Source: Alphaproteobacteria bacterium (GTDB taxonomy: Bacteria > Pseudomonadota > Alphaproteobacteria > Micropepsales > Micropepsaceae). From it: a stretch of 64,000 bases of DNA. The stretch is from NCBI GenBank assembly GCA_947462105.1, contig CANHNJ010000005.1:51377-115376 (forward strand), written 5' to 3'. Positions within the stretch are counted from its first letter, which is position 1; each line of letters starts with the position of its first letter. The notes beneath the pieces were generated by a model. That model worked only from the letters and a program-made list of their open reading frames with translations, did not search any database and was not told the DNA's origin. The position numbers were made by a program, and so were the translations under genes. This document shows positions 15,802 to 26,315 of this stretch, piece by piece.

Positions 15802-16368
15802 GTGGCGGTCCCGAAGGGCCGCCGCGGGCAAAAGGCTTTTCACTTGGTCGTTACCGCCGTCGCACGTCTGGAACCCATCTTCGAACCCGTCATCGAGCAG
15901 GCGGGGTTCAAGCTCGTGCGCCTGCGCATGATGGGCGGGGCGCAGCAGACGCTGCAGGTGATGGCCGAGCGGCCCGATGGCAGCATGGATGTCGAAGGCT
16001 GCACCACCCTCAGCCACGCGCTGCTGGATTTCATCGAAGCCAATGATCCGGTCCCCGGCGAATACGAGATCGAAGTCTCTTCGCCCGGCATCGACCGCCC
16101 GCTGACCCGCCCGATGGATTTCACGCGCTGGAGCGGCCATGAAGCGAAAATCGAACTGACCGAGATGATCGATGGCCGCAAGCGCTTCCGCGCCGTGCTG
16201 CTCGGCATGGAGGGCGGCGATGTCGTCATCCGCCCCGTCGACAATCGCGCCGATGGCAATGACGTGAAGTTTCCCTTCCGCAGCCTGGCCAACGCCAAGC
16301 TGGTTCTCACCGAAAAACTGATTGCTGAAGATTTAAAGGCCCGCAAAGGGTCAGGAGCGCCGGCGTGA
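15802..16368 (+). CDS. rimP: Ribosome maturation factor RimP
   Basis: RimP assists 30S subunit assembly. The 188-residue protein shows the N-terminal domain segments EPVIEQAGFKLVRLRM and QVMAERPDGSMDVEGCTTLS, the signature YEIEVSSPGIDRPLTRPMDF, and the C-terminal SH3-like domain ending in FPFRSLANAKLVLTEKLI. The GTG at 15802 is the first start after the candidate promoter; the basic N-terminus MAVPKGRRGQK is slightly longer than usual. It is the first gene of the conserved rimP-nusA block. Confidence 0.95.
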   Translation: MAVPKGRRGQKAFHLVVTAVARLEPIFEPVIEQAGFKLVRLRMMGGAQQTLQVMAERPDGSMDVEGCTTLSHALLDFIEANDPVPGEYEIEVSSPGIDRPLTRPMDFTRWSGHEAKIELTEMIDGRKRFRAVLLGMEGGDVVIRPVDNRADGNDVKFPFRSLANAKLVLTEKLIAEDLKARKGSGAPA

Positions 16369-16404
16369 GCCGGAGCGACAACTTAAAGAAGTAGGAGAAG
16401 TATA

Positions 16405-18018
16405 ATGGCTGTTTCCGCCAACCGGCTTGAATTGCTGCAGATCGCCGACGCCGTCGCCCGCGACAAGTCGATCGACAAGCAGGTCGTGCTCACCGCGATG
16501 GAAGAGGCGATGCAGCGTGCCGCCAAGGCCCATTATGGAAGCGAGAACGACATCAAGGTCGATATCGACCCGCGCACCGGCGAGACCCATGTCTCGCGCT
16601 ACCTGCATGTCGTCGAACTGGTCGAAAACGATAAGGTCGAGATTTCGCTGGTCGATGCCCGCAAGCGCAATCCCGACGCGCAGATCGCCGACATCATCGC
16701 CGAGACCCTGCCGCCGGTCGATTTCAACCGCATCAATGCCCAGAACGCCAAGCAGGTGATCGTGCAGAAGGTGCGCGATGCCGAGCGCGAGCGCCAGTAT
16801 GACGAATACAAGGATCGCATCGGCGAGATCGTGCATGGCCAGGTCAAGCGCAGCGAGTTCGGCTCGGTGGTGGTCGATCTGGGCAAGGCCGAAGGCGTGG
16901 TTCGCCGCGACGAGATGATCCCGCGCGAGAGCTTCCGCCCCGGCGACCGCATTCGCGCCTATATCTATGACGTGCGCCGCGAAGCGCGCGGGCCGCAGAT
17001 CTTCCTGTCGCGCTCGCATCCGCAATTCATGGTTCGTCTCTTTGCGCAGGAAGTGCCCGAGATCTATGACGGCGTTATCCGCATCGAGGCGGTGGCGCGC
17101 GATCCGGGCAGCCGCGCCAAGATCGCCGTCATTTCCAAGGACAGCAGCATCGACCCCGTCGGCGCCTGTGTCGGCATGCGCGGCGTGCGCGTGCAGGCGG
17201 TGGTGCAGGAGCTGCAGGGCGAGCGCATCGACATCATTCCGTGGTCGCCCGAAGCGGCCACCTTCATCGTCAATGCGCTGGCCCCCGCCGAAGTCTCCAA
17301 GGTGGTGCTGGACGAAGACACCCATCGCGTCGAAGTGGTGGTGCCCGACGAGCAGCTCAGCCTGGGCATTGGCCGTCGCGGCCAGAATGTGCGCCTGGCC
17401 TCGCAGCTCACCGGCTGGCAGATCGACATCCTGACGGAAGCCGAGGAATCGGAGCGCCGCCAGAAGGAATTCACCCAGCGCAGCGCCCTCTTCATGGAAT
17501 CGCTGGACGTGGACGAGACCGTCGCCCAGTTGTTGGCCTCGGAAGGCTTCGCCACCATCGAGGACGTTGCCTATGTCGATGTCGGCGATCTCGCCCAGAT
17601 CGAGGCCTTTGACGAGGAGACGGCGCAGGAACTGCAGAACCGCGCCATCGAGTTCATCGAGGCCCGCAACAAGGAACTGGACGACAAGCGCGTTGCGCTA
17701 GGCGTCACCGACGATGTGCTGGAAATCGAAGGCGTGACGGCCCAGATCGCCGTCGCGTTGGGCGAAGCCGAGATCAAGACGCTGGAAGACCTGGCGGGCG
17801 CCGCCACCGACGACCTGATCGGCTACTACGAAAGCACCAAGGACGCTGCGGGCAAGACCGAACGCACCCGCATCCCGGGCGCGCTGGACGGCTTCAGCCT
17901 GACTTCCGACGACGCCAACACCATCATCATGGCGGCGCGCGTCAAGGCGGGCTGGATCGAGGCGCCGGTGGAAGAAGAAGCGCCTGCCGAAGAAGAAGGC
18001 GTGACGGACGAGGCCTGA
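16405..18018 (+). CDS. nusA: Transcription termination/antitermination factor NusA
   Basis: NusA binds RNA polymerase and RNA to modulate pausing, termination and antitermination. The 537-residue protein has, in order, an N-terminal polymerase-binding domain ([19 protein letters not shown]), an S1 domain ([20 protein letters not shown]), two KH domains with [19 protein letters not shown] and [20 protein letters not shown], and two C-terminal helical repeats. It ends in a very acidic tail ([15 protein letters not shown]). A GGAGAAG site precedes the ATG. Its last base is shared with the start of ylxR. Confidence 0.98.
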   Translation: MAVSANRLELLQIADAVARDKSIDKQVVLTAMEEAMQRAAKAHYGSENDIKVDIDPRTGETHVSRYLHVVELVENDKVEISLVDARKRNPDAQIADIIAETLPPVDFNRINAQNAKQVIVQKVRDAERERQYDEYKDRIGEIVHGQVKRSEFGSVVVDLGKAEGVVRRDEMIPRESFRPGDRIRAYIYDVRREARGPQIFLSRSHPQFMVRLFAQEVPEIYDGVIRIEAVARDPGSRAKIAVISKDSSIDPVGACVGMRGVRVQAVVQELQGERIDIIPWSPEAATFIVNALAPAEVSKVVLDEDTHRVEVVVPDEQLSLGIGRRGQNVRLASQLTGWQIDILTEAEESERRQKEFTQRSALFMESLDVDETVAQLLASEGFATIEDVAYVDVGDLAQIEAFDEETAQELQNRAIEFIEARNKELDDKRVALGVTDDVLEIEGVTAQIAVALGEAEIKTLEDLAGAATDDLIGYYESTKDAAGKTERTRIPGALDGFSLTSDDANTIIMAARVKAGWIEAPVEEEAPAEEEGVTDEA

Positions 18019-18671
18019 TGACCGCTGTGGCGAAACAATTGGACGAGGATGCGATGATGGAGCGTGAAAGACGCGACATCGTCTCGGGCGAAGTCATGCC
18101 CGAAAATCGTCTCATCCGTTTTGCCGCCGCGCCTGACGGCACCATTGTTCCCGATGTTGCGGCCAAGCTGCCGGGGCGCGGGATGTGGGTGGAAGCCAGC
18201 AGGGCCGCCATCACCACCGCCGTGGAGAAGAAGCTGTTCGCCCGCGCCGCGAAAACCAATGTGATCGCCGCCAGCGATTTGCCGGCCCGCACCGAAATCC
18301 TGCTGGTCGCCCGCATGACCGGCGACCTGGGCATGGCCCGCCGCTCCGGCGCGCTGGTGCTGGGCTTCGACAATGTGCAGCGCCAGCTCGAAGGCCCCAA
18401 GCCGCCCAAGGCGCTGGTCGAAGCCTTTGACGGCTCGAAAGACGGCAAGCGAAAACTCTATGCCGCCGCCCATCGGCTGGAACTGAAATGCGTGGTGATA
18501 GAGACGCTTACCAGCGCTGAATTGGGCTTGGCGCTGGGACGCGAGAATGTGATACATGCCGCCGTCCAACCGGGCGGCCTGGCAGACCGTTTGATCTTTG
18601 ATGCGGAACGTCTTTCCGGCTTCCGCGCAACCCGCCAATCCTCTGGGCGACCGAAAGAAAAGCATGAGTGA
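18018..18671 (+). CDS. YlxR-like RNA-binding protein with L7Ae-like C-terminal domain
   Basis: The 217-residue protein combines an N-terminal YlxR/DUF448 domain ([21 protein letters not shown] through [15 protein letters not shown]) with a second, L7Ae-like domain ([20 protein letters not shown], then the helix [11 protein letters not shown]). This fused form is normal between nusA and infB in alphaproteobacteria. The usual RRCIVTGE entry of the YlxR domain reads RRDIVSGE here, so the conserved cysteine is absent. The ATG overlaps the nusA stop by one base and the stop overlaps infB by eight, indicating tight coupling. Confidence 0.9.
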   Translation: MTAVAKQLDEDAMMERERRDIVSGEVMPENRLIRFAAAPDGTIVPDVAAKLPGRGMWVEASRAAITTAVEKKLFARAAKTNVIAASDLPARTEILLVARMTGDLGMARRSGALVLGFDNVQRQLEGPKPPKALVEAFDGSKDGKRKLYAAAHRLELKCVVIETLTSAELGLALGRENVIHAAVQPGGLADRLIFDAERLSGFRATRQSSGRPKEKHE

Positions 18672-21186
18672 TACCGACGAGACCAAGCGCCCCAAGACGC
18701 TTTCGCTGAAGAAGACGGAAATGTCGACCGTCAAGCAGAGCTTCAGCCATGGCCGCACCAAGGCGGTGGTGGTCGAAAAGAAGCGCACCCTGGGCGCGCC
18801 TGCTCCCGCCGCCAAGGCCGAAAAGCCCGCTGCCAAGGCCGCCGCCGAACCCGCGCCCGCGCCTGTGGCGGCTGCCGCGGCGCCCAAGGCCGCTGCGCCC
18901 GCGCGCGGCGTCGTGCTGCGCCAGCTTTCGGATGAAGAGAAGACGCGCCGCGCCACCGCGCTGGCCGAAGCCAAGGTTTCGGATGCCGAAGCCCGCAAGC
19001 ACGCCGAAGTCGAGGCCAAGCGCCGCGCCGAGGACGACGAGAAGCTGAAGATCGAAAAGGCCGCCGCTGAAAAGCGCAAGGTCGAGGAAGACGCCCGCAA
19101 GGCCGCCGACGATATCGCCAAGAAGCGCGCCGAAGAAGTCGCGCGCCGCACCGAAACGCCGCTCTCGACCGTGCCGGGCGAAGCGCCGCGCCGCCGCCTC
19201 GTCAACGAAGAAGAAGAAAGCAGCAAGCGCGGTACGCCGGGCAAGCCGGGCGCGCCCAAGACGCCTGCGCCCGCCAAGAAGGTTGTCGGCGAAGGCGAGC
19301 GCCGTCGCGGCAAGCTCACTGTCACCCGCGCCCTGGCGGGAGACGATGAACGCGTGCGTTCCGTCGCCGCCTACAAGCGCCACCTGCAGCGCGTCAACAA
19401 GGGTCATCAGGTCCAGGCCGGTCCGGCCGGTCCGCGCGACATCATCGTGCCCGAGACCATCACCGTGGCCGAGCTGGCCAACCGCATGGCCCGCCGCGCC
19501 GTCGACGTCATCAAGGTGCTGATGAAGAACGGCATGATGGCGACGCCGAACGACGTCATCGATGCCGACACTGCCGAACTGGTCGCCACCGAGTATGGCC
19601 ATGTCGTCAAGCGAGTCGCTGAAAGCGATGTGCTGGAAGGCCTGACCGGCGAGGCCGATCCCGATAGCGAGCTGACGCCGCGCGCCCCCGTGGTTACGAT
19701 CATGGGCCATGTCGACCACGGCAAGACCTCGCTGCTCGACGCCCTGCGCAAGACCGATGTCGTCTCCGGCGAAGCCGGCGGCATAACCCAGCATATCGGC
19801 GCCTATCAGGTGCAGCTCAAGTCGGGCCAGAAGATCACCTTCCTCGATACGCCTGGCCATGCCGCCTTCACGGCGATGCGCGCGCGTGGCGCCAAGGTCA
19901 CCGACATCGTGGTGCTGGTGGTGGCGGCCGATGACGGTGTCATGCCCCAGACGGTGGAAGCCATCGCCCATGCCAAGGCGGCAGGCGTGCCGATCATCGT
20001 GGCGGTGAACAAGATCGACAAGGGCGACGCCAATCCGACCCGCGTCAAGACCGAACTGCTGCAGCACGAAATCCAGGTCGAGGATCTGGGCGGCGAAGTC
20101 CAGGTGGTGGAAGTCTCCGCCACCAAGGGCCTGGGTCTCGACAAGCTGGAAGAAGCCATCCTGCTGCAGGCCGAACTGCTCGACCTCAAGGCCAATGCGG
20201 GCCGCGCCGCCGAAGGCGCCGTCATCGAAGCCAAGCTGGACAAGGGCCGTGGTCCCGTCGCCACCGTGCTGGTGCAGCGCGGCACCCTGCGGATCGGCGA
20301 CATCGTCGTTGCCGGCGCCGAATGGGGCCGTGTGCGCCTGCTTGCCAATGAACGCGGTGAATCGGTGAAGTGGGCGGGCCCGTCCGTGCCCATCGAAGTG
20401 CTGGGCCTGTCGGCCGCGCCGGATGCCGGCGATGAAATGGTGGTGGTGGAAAACGAAGCCCGCGCCCGCGAAGTGGCGGAATACCGCTCGCGCAAACGCC
20501 GCGAGTCGCGCCAGGCCTCCAATTCGCGCCAGACGCTGGACCAGTTGCTCAAGACCCGCGAAGTGGGCGAACGCAAGCTGCTGCCGATCGTGCTGAAGGC
20601 CGACGTGCAGGGTTCGGCGGAAGCCATCCAGGGCGCGCTGGCCAAGCTGGAAACCGACGAAGTCGGCGTGCAGGTGCTGCAGGCCGGTGTCGGTGGCATC
20701 ACCGAGAGCGATGTCATCCTGGCGCATGCGTCGGGCGCGGCGGTGATCGGCTTCAATGTCCGCGCCAACAACCAGGCCCGCGAGCGCGCCAAGCGCGACG
20801 GCCTCGAAATCCGCTACTACAGCATCATCTACAACGTGATCGACGACATCAAAGCCGTGCTGTCGGGCATGCTGGCGCCGGAAGTGCGCGAGAAGTTCCT
20901 GGGCAATGCCGAGATTCTGGAAGTGTTCAACATCACCAAGGTCGGCAAGGTCGCGGGCTGCAAGGTCACCGAAGGCGTGATGCGCCGTGGCTCCAAGGTC
21001 CGCCTGGTGCGCGACAATGTCGTGATCCACGAAGGCGAGCTTTCGACCCTGAAGCGGTTCAAGGACGAAGTGAAGGAAGTCCAGTCCGGCCAGGAATGTG
21101 GCATGGGCTTTATCGGCTATCAGGACATGCAGAAGGGCGACGTCATCGAGTGCTTCGATGTCGAAACCATTCAGCGCGCTCTTTAG
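18664..21186 (+). CDS. infB: Translation initiation factor IF-2
   Basis: IF-2 is the GTPase that recruits initiator fMet-tRNA to the 30S subunit. With the ATG at 18664 the protein is 840 residues. A variable, charged Ala/Lys/Glu-rich N-terminal half comes first, then the IF2_N module ([20 protein letters not shown]). The G domain has GHVDHGKTS (G1), DTPGHAAF (G3) and NKIDK (G4). Next come domain II and a C-terminal domain including [15 protein letters not shown] and [17 protein letters not shown]. The longer in-frame start at 18598 lies inside ylxR and is not needed. Confidence 0.98.
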   Translation: MSDTDETKRPKTLSLKKTEMSTVKQSFSHGRTKAVVVEKKRTLGAPAPAAKAEKPAAKAAAEPAPAPVAAAAAPKAAAPARGVVLRQLSDEEKTRRATALAEAKVSDAEARKHAEVEAKRRAEDDEKLKIEKAAAEKRKVEEDARKAADDIAKKRAEEVARRTETPLSTVPGEAPRRRLVNEEEESSKRGTPGKPGAPKTPAPAKKVVGEGERRRGKLTVTRALAGDDERVRSVAAYKRHLQRVNKGHQVQAGPAGPRDIIVPETITVAELANRMARRAVDVIKVLMKNGMMATPNDVIDADTAELVATEYGHVVKRVAESDVLEGLTGEADPDSELTPRAPVVTIMGHVDHGKTSLLDALRKTDVVSGEAGGITQHIGAYQVQLKSGQKITFLDTPGHAAFTAMRARGAKVTDIVVLVVAADDGVMPQTVEAIAHAKAAGVPIIVAVNKIDKGDANPTRVKTELLQHEIQVEDLGGEVQVVEVSATKGLGLDKLEEAILLQAELLDLKANAGRAAEGAVIEAKLDKGRGPVATVLVQRGTLRIGDIVVAGAEWGRVRLLANERGESVKWAGPSVPIEVLGLSAAPDAGDEMVVVENEARAREVAEYRSRKRRESRQASNSRQTLDQLLKTREVGERKLLPIVLKADVQGSAEAIQGALAKLETDEVGVQVLQAGVGGITESDVILAHASGAAVIGFNVRANNQARERAKRDGLEIRYYSIIYNVIDDIKAVLSGMLAPEVREKFLGNAEILEVFNITKVGKVAGCKVTEGVMRRGSKVRLVRDNVVIHEGELSTLKRFKDEVKEVQSGQECGMGFIGYQDMQKGDVIECFDVETIQRAL

Positions 21187-21190
21187 AAAC

Positions 21191-21279
21191 TGTCATCCCG
21201 GCCAGCGCGCAGCGCGCGAGCCGGGACCCAACTTTGACACCTGCGCGAAAGCTGGCTTCCCGCTTTCGCAGGAATGACA
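21191..21279. repeat. Small palindromic intergenic element with TGTCAT ends (family 4)
   Basis: The 89-base unit begins TGTCATCCCGGC and ends GCAGGAATGACA, giving imperfect terminal inverted repeats TGTCATyCC. Inside are two stem-loops: ccggc-cagcgcgcagcgcgcga-gccgg and tgcgcgaaagc-tggcttccc-gctttcgca. The TCATCCCGGC...GCCGGGACCCA layout is known from repeats scattered through proteobacterial genomes. It fills the infB-rbfA gap. Confidence 0.7.
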
Positions 21280-21288
21280 AGTAAAAGC

Positions 21289-21747
21289 ATGTCTCGTGAC
21301 TCGCGCCCTCCTCGCGGCGGCAGCCGCCGCACCGTCCGCAATGACGGCCCCACCGGCCCGTCGCAGCGCCAGTTGCGCGTGGGCGAAGCGTTGCGCCATG
21401 CCATCGCCGACATCCTGTTCCGCAACGAGATCCAGGATCCCGACCTGGCGGGCGTCTCGGTGACCATCACCCAGGTCAAGCCGTCGCCCGACATGCGCTA
21501 CGCCACCGTCTATTGCGAACCACTGGGCGGCGAGAATGCCGAGGTGATCGTCAAGGCGCTGAACCGGCACAAGGGCTTCCTGCGCGGCGAGATGGGTCAT
21601 CAGCTGACCATGAAGTTCACGCCCGAACTGCGCTTTGTCGAGGACGCCTCCTTCGCCGAGGCCCTGAAGATCGACACCATCCTGCGTTCAGAACGTGTCA
21701 GCCGCGACATCGCCGCGGCGAATGACGAGAGCGAAGACAAAGAATGA
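21289..21747 (+). CDS. rbfA: Ribosome-binding factor A
   Basis: RbfA binds the 30S subunit during late 16S processing and cold adaptation. The protein (152 residues from 21289) has a basic N-terminal extension rich in Arg and Gly, then SQRQLRVGEALRHAIADIL, the KH-like fold segments QDPDLAGVSVTITQVKPSPD and YATVYCEP, and the motif MKFTPELRFVEDASFAEALK. An alternative in-frame ATG at 21274 lies within the tail of the preceding repeat, so it would have been donated by the repeat. I prefer 21289, but neither has a strong ribosome-binding site. Confidence 0.93.
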   Translation: MSRDSRPPRGGSRRTVRNDGPTGPSQRQLRVGEALRHAIADILFRNEIQDPDLAGVSVTITQVKPSPDMRYATVYCEPLGGENAEVIVKALNRHKGFLRGEMGHQLTMKFTPELRFVEDASFAEALKIDTILRSERVSRDIAAANDESEDKE

Positions 21748-21763
21748 ATACGAACACTCCGGC

Positions 21764-21857
21764 TTTCTCCCCCTGCGCGGCGAAGCCGCTGGCGGGGGGA
21801 GATGTCGCAACGAGGTGTCGGCGTTACGCCGACCCGAGTTGTGACAGAGGGGGGCAA
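21764..21857. repeat. Intergenic repeat, family 2 (copy 1)
   Basis: A CTCCCCCTGC...GCGGGGGGAG hairpin is followed by TGTCGCAACGAGGTGT (21803-21818), an inverted pair ggcgtt-acgcc, then GACCCGAGTTGTGACAGAGGG. The 16-base core and layout recur at 59321-59408. It fills the gap between rbfA and truB. Confidence 0.7.
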
Positions 21858-21860
21858 TAA

Positions 21861-22805
21861 ATGGGCCGCCGTAAAAAAGGTGATCGCGTCCACGGCTGGG
21901 TCGTGCTCGACAAGCCGCTGGGCATGGGTTCGACCCAGGCCGTCGCCAAGGTGCGCCATCTTTTCAACGCGCAGAAGGCCGGCCATGCCGGCACCCTCGA
22001 TCCCATGGCCACGGGCATCCTGGCCATTGCGCTGGGCGAGGCGACCAAGACCGTCCCCTACGCCATGGATTCCGACAAGATCTACCGCTTCACTGCCCAG
22101 TGGGGGGAAAGCCGCGACAGCGACGATGCCGAAGGGGCCGTCACCGGCACCAGCGCCGCCCGCCCGACCGCTGCGGAAATCCAGGCCATGCTGCCCCGCT
22201 TCACCGGCACGCTGAATCAGGTGCCCCCAGCCTATTCCGCCATCAAGGTGGGGGGCGAGCGGGCCTATGACCTGGCCCGGGAGGGGGAAGAGGTCGTGCT
22301 GGAACCCCGCCCGGTCGAGGTCTTCGAGGCCCGCCTGCTGGCCAGCCATCCCGACAGCGCCGAGTTCGAAATTCTTTGTGGCAAAGGGACTTATGTCCGG
22401 TCCTGGGTCCGCGATATCGCCCTGGCGCTGGGCACTTTGGGCCATGTCACGGCCCTGCGCCGGACCAGGCTGGGCGGGTGGGAAGAAAAAGACGCCGTGG
22501 CGCTGGATACCCTGACCCCTTTTATGCATAGTCCCGCCGCTTTTGCGTATTTAAAGCCCCTTTCGACCGCGCTGGACGGCATCCCGGCGCTCGCCGTCAG
22601 TGGCCCTGATACGGTTCGCCTGCGCTCGGGCAATCCCATTCTCATCCGCGCAAATCTCTTTGCCCGGCTGAAGGATATCCCCGGCGACGAACTCCAGGGG
22701 CAGGTCGTCTACCTCCATGAGGAAGACGCCTCGCCCGTGGCACTGGCCGAGATCGCCGAAGGAGAAATTCGGCCGTTTCGCGTCTTCAACTTCGCAACAT
22801 CCTGA
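21861..22805 (+). CDS. truB: tRNA pseudouridine(55) synthase
   Basis: TruB makes the universal pseudouridine 55 in the T loop of tRNAs. The 314-residue protein has the entry [18 protein letters not shown], the catalytic motif [16 protein letters not shown] with the nucleophilic Asp, the segment [20 protein letters not shown], and [20 protein letters not shown]. It also has [19 protein letters not shown] and a C-terminal PUA-like region. It starts just after repeat family 2, which supplies the GAGGGGGG ribosome-binding site sequence. Confidence 0.97.
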   Translation: MGRRKKGDRVHGWVVLDKPLGMGSTQAVAKVRHLFNAQKAGHAGTLDPMATGILAIALGEATKTVPYAMDSDKIYRFTAQWGESRDSDDAEGAVTGTSAARPTAAEIQAMLPRFTGTLNQVPPAYSAIKVGGERAYDLAREGEEVVLEPRPVEVFEARLLASHPDSAEFEILCGKGTYVRSWVRDIALALGTLGHVTALRRTRLGGWEEKDAVALDTLTPFMHSPAAFAYLKPLSTALDGIPALAVSGPDTVRLRSGNPILIRANLFARLKDIPGDELQGQVVYLHEEDASPVALAEIAEGEIRPFRVFNFATS

Positions 22806-22821
22806 TGTCCGGAAGAGAAAA

Positions 22822-23088
22822 ATGATTACCCCAGAACGCAAGCAGCAAGTCATCGCCGAGCATGGCACCAGCAAGGACGACACCGGCTCCCCGGAAGTCC
22901 AGATCGCCGTCCTGTCCGAGCGCATCACCAACCTGACCGAACACTTCAAGACCCACGCCAAGGACAATCATTCCCGTCGCGGCATGATCAAGATGGTGTC
23001 CCTGCGCCGCAACCTGCTGGACTATGTGAAGTCCCGCGATGTGAAGCGCTATGAAGGCATCATCGCCCGCCTGGGCCTGCGCCGCTGA
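22822..23088 (+). CDS. rpsO: 30S ribosomal protein S15
   Basis: S15 binds 16S rRNA early in 30S assembly and forms an intersubunit bridge. The 88-residue protein is typical: [20 protein letters not shown], then [38 protein letters not shown] and a C-terminal [13 protein letters not shown]. The ATG at 22822 has GGAAGAG upstream. A terminator follows before pnp, the classic rpsO-pnp arrangement with possible partial readthrough. Confidence 0.98.
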   Translation: MITPERKQQVIAEHGTSKDDTGSPEVQIAVLSERITNLTEHFKTHAKDNHSRRGMIKMVSLRRNLLDYVKSRDVKRYEGIIARLGLRR

Positions 23089-23108
23089 TCCGCGCGCTTA
23101 CAGAATTG

Positions 23109-23150
23109 GCACGGTCTCGCGCAAAAGCGTGAGGCCGTGCTTTTGCTTTT
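23109..23150 (+). terminator. Intrinsic terminator after rpsO
   Basis: GCACGG plus seven further pairs (including G-U pairs) form a 13-bp stem around CAAAAG (23109-23140), followed by TTTTGCTTTT. The remaining gap to pnp (about 130 bases) contains no further gene; its 3' part has the loose G/A-rich leader before the pnp ATG. Confidence 0.8.
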
Positions 23151-23281
23151 GCGGCGGATGAGCTGCTGCAAAAGATGGCCCCATGGGGGGCCGAGGAGCG
23201 TCGGCGCGAAGCCGGAGCGACCCTCAATAAAGACCGGCCCGCGCGCAATATGGCGGCGGGCAACGACGAAAGAAAAATCGC

Positions 23282-25414
23282 ATGTTCAATATCCATAAAG
23301 AAAGCTTCGAATGGGGCGGCCGCACGCTGACCCTCGAAACCGGCAAGATTGCCCGCCAGGCTGACGGCTCCGTGCTCGCCACCTATGGCGAGACCGTGGT
23401 GCTGGCCACCGCCGTCGGCGCCCAGAACGCCAAGGAAGGGCAGGACTTCTTCCCGCTCACCGTCAATTACCAGGAACGCTACTACGCCGCCGGCAAGATC
23501 CCGGGCGGCTATTTCAAGCGCGAACGCGCCCCGACCGAGCGCGAGACGCTGATCTCCCGCCTGATCGACCGCCCCATTCGCCCGCTCTTCGCCGACGGCT
23601 TCAAGAACGAAGTGCTCGTCGTGGCGCAGGTGCTGTCGCACGATCTGGAGAATGATCCCGATGTGGTGGCGATGGTCGCCGCCTCCGCCGCCCTGACCCT
23701 GTCGGGCCTGCCCTTCAAGGGCCCGATCGCCGCCGCGCGTGTCGGCTTCATCAACGGCGAATATGTCCTCAACCCGCTGATCGACGACTACAAGGACTCC
23801 AAGCTGGAGCTCGTCGTCGCCGGTACCCGCGACGCCGTGATGATGGTGGAATCCGAAGCCCAGGAACTCAGCGAAGAAACCATGCTGGGCGCCGTGGTGT
23901 TCGGCCATGAGAAGATGCAGGTCGCCATCGACGCCATCATCCGCCTGGCGGAAAAGGCGGCGAAGGATCCGCGTCCGGTGCCGGAAGACATCCACGCCCC
24001 GGTGCGCGAGAAGATCCGCGCTGCCGCCAGCGCCGAGCTGTCCAAGGCCTTCCAGCTTCCGATCAAGTTCGAGCGCCGCGATGCGCTCAGCGCGATCAAG
24101 AAGAAGTTCGCCGCCGATTTCGTCGGCACGGACGAGGGCAAGGTTCCCGCCAACGTCTATGGCAGCCTGCTGCACGATGTCGAAGCCGATGTGATGCGCA
24201 ACGCGGTGCTGGACACCAAGAAGCGCGTTGACGGCCGCGACCTCACCACCGTTCGCCCCATCCTGGCGGAAGTCGGCATCCTGCCGCGCACCCACGGCTC
24301 GGCCCTGTTCACCCGCGGCGAGACGCAGTCGATCTGCGTCGTCACTCTGGGCACGGCGGAAGACGAGCAGTTCGTGGATAGCCTGGAAGGCACCGGCAAG
24401 CAGACCTTCATGCTGCATTACAACTTCCCCCCCTACAGCGTCGGTGAGACCGGCCGCATGGGTTCGCCGGGCCGCCGCGAAATCGGTCATGGCAAGCTGG
24501 CCTGGCGCGCCATCCATCCGATGCTGCCGACCAAGGACCAGTTCCCCTACACCATGCGCGCCGTCTCGGAGATCACCGAGTCCAACGGTTCGTCGTCGAT
24601 GGCCACCGTCTGTGGCACTTCGCTGGCGCTGATGGATGCGGGCGTGCCGCTGGTCAAGCCGATCGCGGGCATCGCGATGGGCCTGATCCTGGAAGGCGAC
24701 CGTTACGCGGTTCTGTCGGACATCCTGGGTGACGAAGATCACCTCGGCGACATGGACTTCAAGGTCGCCGGTACCGCCGACGGCATCACCTCGCTGCAGA
24801 TGGACATCAAGATTTCCGGCATCACCAAGGAAATCATGAAGGCCGCGCTGGAGCAGGCGCAGGGTGGCCGTATCCACATCCTGGGCGAGATGAACAAGGC
24901 CCTGACGGGCGCCCGCGCCGAGCTGGGTGAACACGCCCCGCGCATCGAGCAGATCAAGATCCCGGTCGACAAGATCCGTGACGTGATCGGCACCGGTGGC
25001 AAGGTGATCCGCGAGATCATCGAAAAGACCGGCGCCAAGATCAACGTCGAAGACGACGGCACCGTGAAGGTGGCGTCTGCCGATGGCGAGTCGATCAAGG
25101 CAGCGCTGAAGTGGATCCGTGGCCTCACCGCCGAACCGGAAATCGGCCAGGTCTATGACGGCAAGATCGTCAAGGTGATGGATTTCGGCGCCTTCGTGAA
25201 CTTCTTCGGTCCCAAGGACGGCCTGGTGCATGTCAGCGAACTCGCCGCCAAGCGCGTCGAGAAGCCGTCAGACCTCGTCAAGGAAGGCCAGGCCGTGAAG
25301 GTCAAGCTGCTGGGCTTCGACGATCGCGGCAAGGTGCGCCTGTCGATGAAGCAGGTGGACCAGGAGACGGGCGAAGACCTGTCCAAGAAGGCCGCAGCGC
25401 CGGCCGAAGGCTGA
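23282..25414 (+). CDS. pnp: Polyribonucleotide nucleotidyltransferase (PNPase)
   Basis: PNPase degrades RNA phosphorolytically from the 3' end and is a degradosome partner. The 710-residue protein has two RNase PH domains (first active-site-like region around [15 protein letters not shown]; second with [18 protein letters not shown] and [20 protein letters not shown]). Next come a KH domain ([20 protein letters not shown]) and an S1 domain ([20 protein letters not shown]). All are full length. It ends in its own terminator and closes the rimP-pnp block. Confidence 0.98.
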   Translation: MFNIHKESFEWGGRTLTLETGKIARQADGSVLATYGETVVLATAVGAQNAKEGQDFFPLTVNYQERYYAAGKIPGGYFKRERAPTERETLISRLIDRPIRPLFADGFKNEVLVVAQVLSHDLENDPDVVAMVAASAALTLSGLPFKGPIAAARVGFINGEYVLNPLIDDYKDSKLELVVAGTRDAVMMVESEAQELSEETMLGAVVFGHEKMQVAIDAIIRLAEKAAKDPRPVPEDIHAPVREKIRAAASAELSKAFQLPIKFERRDALSAIKKKFAADFVGTDEGKVPANVYGSLLHDVEADVMRNAVLDTKKRVDGRDLTTVRPILAEVGILPRTHGSALFTRGETQSICVVTLGTAEDEQFVDSLEGTGKQTFMLHYNFPPYSVGETGRMGSPGRREIGHGKLAWRAIHPMLPTKDQFPYTMRAVSEITESNGSSSMATVCGTSLALMDAGVPLVKPIAGIAMGLILEGDRYAVLSDILGDEDHLGDMDFKVAGTADGITSLQMDIKISGITKEIMKAALEQAQGGRIHILGEMNKALTGARAELGEHAPRIEQIKIPVDKIRDVIGTGGKVIREIIEKTGAKINVEDDGTVKVASADGESIKAALKWIRGLTAEPEIGQVYDGKIVKVMDFGAFVNFFGPKDGLVHVSELAAKRVEKPSDLVKEGQAVKVKLLGFDDRGKVRLSMKQVDQETGEDLSKKAAAPAEG

Positions 25415-25441
25415 TCTGCGTCTGACGCAATTGTGAACAAG

Positions 25442-25474
25442 CGCCCGCGCGGCTTAGGCTGCGCGGGCGTTTTT
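25442..25474 (+). terminator. Intrinsic terminator of pnp
   Basis: CGCCCGCGC (25442-25450) pairs with GCGCGGGCG (25461-25469) around ggcttaggct and is followed by TTTTT. Confidence 0.9.
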
Positions 25475-25491
25475 CTGTCTAAGGTTCACCC

Positions 25492-25956
25492 ATGCCCAAG
25501 ATCGACATGACCGCCGTGAAGCATCGTGAAGGCTCCGGCTATCCCGCGCCCTTCCATGAAACGGCGGCAGGCCGCATCAAGTCGCCGCTGGGCGATGCTG
25601 GCGGCCTCAGCGATTTCGGCGTCAACCTGGTGACGCTGCCGCCGGGCGGCTGGTCCAGCCAGCGCCACTGGCACAGCGACGAGGACGAGTTCGTGCTGGT
25701 GCTGGGGGGCGAACTGACCCTGATCACCGATGCGGGCGAGGAAAAGCTTGGCCCCGGCGAATGCGCCGCGTTCCCCAAGGGCGTTGCCGATGGCCATCAC
25801 TTCATCAATCGCGGCAGTGCGCCGGCGGTATATCTGGAAGTCGGCACCCGTGTCGATGGCGGCACCTGCTGCTATCCGGACGTGGACCTCATGCTGACGG
25901 ATGAAGCGGGCTTCACCCGCAAGGACGGCACGCGCTATCCGCCACGCACGCGATGA
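25492..25956 (+). CDS. Single-domain cupin protein
   Basis: The 154-residue protein has both cupin motifs: Gly53-x5-His59-x-His61-x4-Glu66 in GGWSSQRHWHSDEDEF, and a second motif LGPGECAAFPKGVADGHHFIN with His102/His103 and Asn106. It should bind one metal ion in a beta barrel. A C-terminal segment with CCYPDVDLM and FTRKDGTRYPP is typical of a subgroup of stand-alone alphaproteobacterial cupins of unknown substrate. It appears to be monocistronic, starting 18 bases after the pnp terminator. Confidence 0.85.
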   Translation: MPKIDMTAVKHREGSGYPAPFHETAAGRIKSPLGDAGGLSDFGVNLVTLPPGGWSSQRHWHSDEDEFVLVLGGELTLITDAGEEKLGPGECAAFPKGVADGHHFINRGSAPAVYLEVGTRVDGGTCCYPDVDLMLTDEAGFTRKDGTRYPPRTR

Positions 25957-25972
25957 TGGTTAACTGCGTGTT

Positions 25973-25990
25973 GGCCAAACTTGTTTGGCC
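25973..25990. promoter_or_regulatory. Perfect palindrome upstream of a small membrane-protein gene
   Basis: GGCCAAAC-TT-GTTTGGCC is a perfect 8-bp inverted repeat ending 25 bases before the ATG at 26016 and 16 bases after the cupin stop. There is no T run, so an operator is as likely as a terminator. Confidence 0.4.
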
Positions 25991-26015
25991 GCGAGCGCCA
26001 CGCTAGGTTCGCGCC

Positions 26016-26315
26016 ATGGCCGTTTTCATGCGTCTTGTCAGCCTTGTCCTGATCGTCATCGCGCTGATGCTGCTCGGCGCGGACGCGGTGACGTCGCTGG
26101 AAAAAGGCGGCGAAGTGACGGTGCGCAGCCTGGAAACCGTCTGGGGCCTGCTGAATCAGGGCGTGCTGGATGCGGTCAAGCGCTGGGTCCAGAACCATGC
26201 CGCCTTCGCGGCGCCGTTCTTCTATTCGTTCCTGTCGCTGCCAAGCTGGGGCGTGTTTGGCGTCATCGGCGTTATTCTGGCGTTTATCTTCGGCCACAAG
26301 CTCGGTCCCGAATAG
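26016..26315 (+). CDS. Small two-helix membrane protein, unknown
   Basis: The 99-residue protein has an N-terminal helix (MRLVSLVLIVIALMLLGADAV), a central amphipathic region (TVRSLETVWGLLNQGVLDAVKRWV) and a C-terminal helix (WGVFGVIGVILAFIFGHKLG). Similar PetM- or CcmD-like sizes exist, but I recognise no specific family. Its stop codon TAG is the first three bases of a family 3 repeat, so insertion of the repeat may have set the C-terminus. Confidence 0.65.
   Translation: MAVFMRLVSLVLIVIALMLLGADAVTSLEKGGEVTVRSLETVWGLLNQGVLDAVKRWVQNHAAFAAPFFYSFLSLPSWGVFGVIGVILAFIFGHKLGPE

Noticed and set aside
18508..21030. 840-codon open frame on the minus strand across infB
   Set aside because: It is an antisense shadow of infB created by GC-rich third positions. 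The translation is rich in H, R, G and A with no domain or signal, and the plus strand has a complete known gene.
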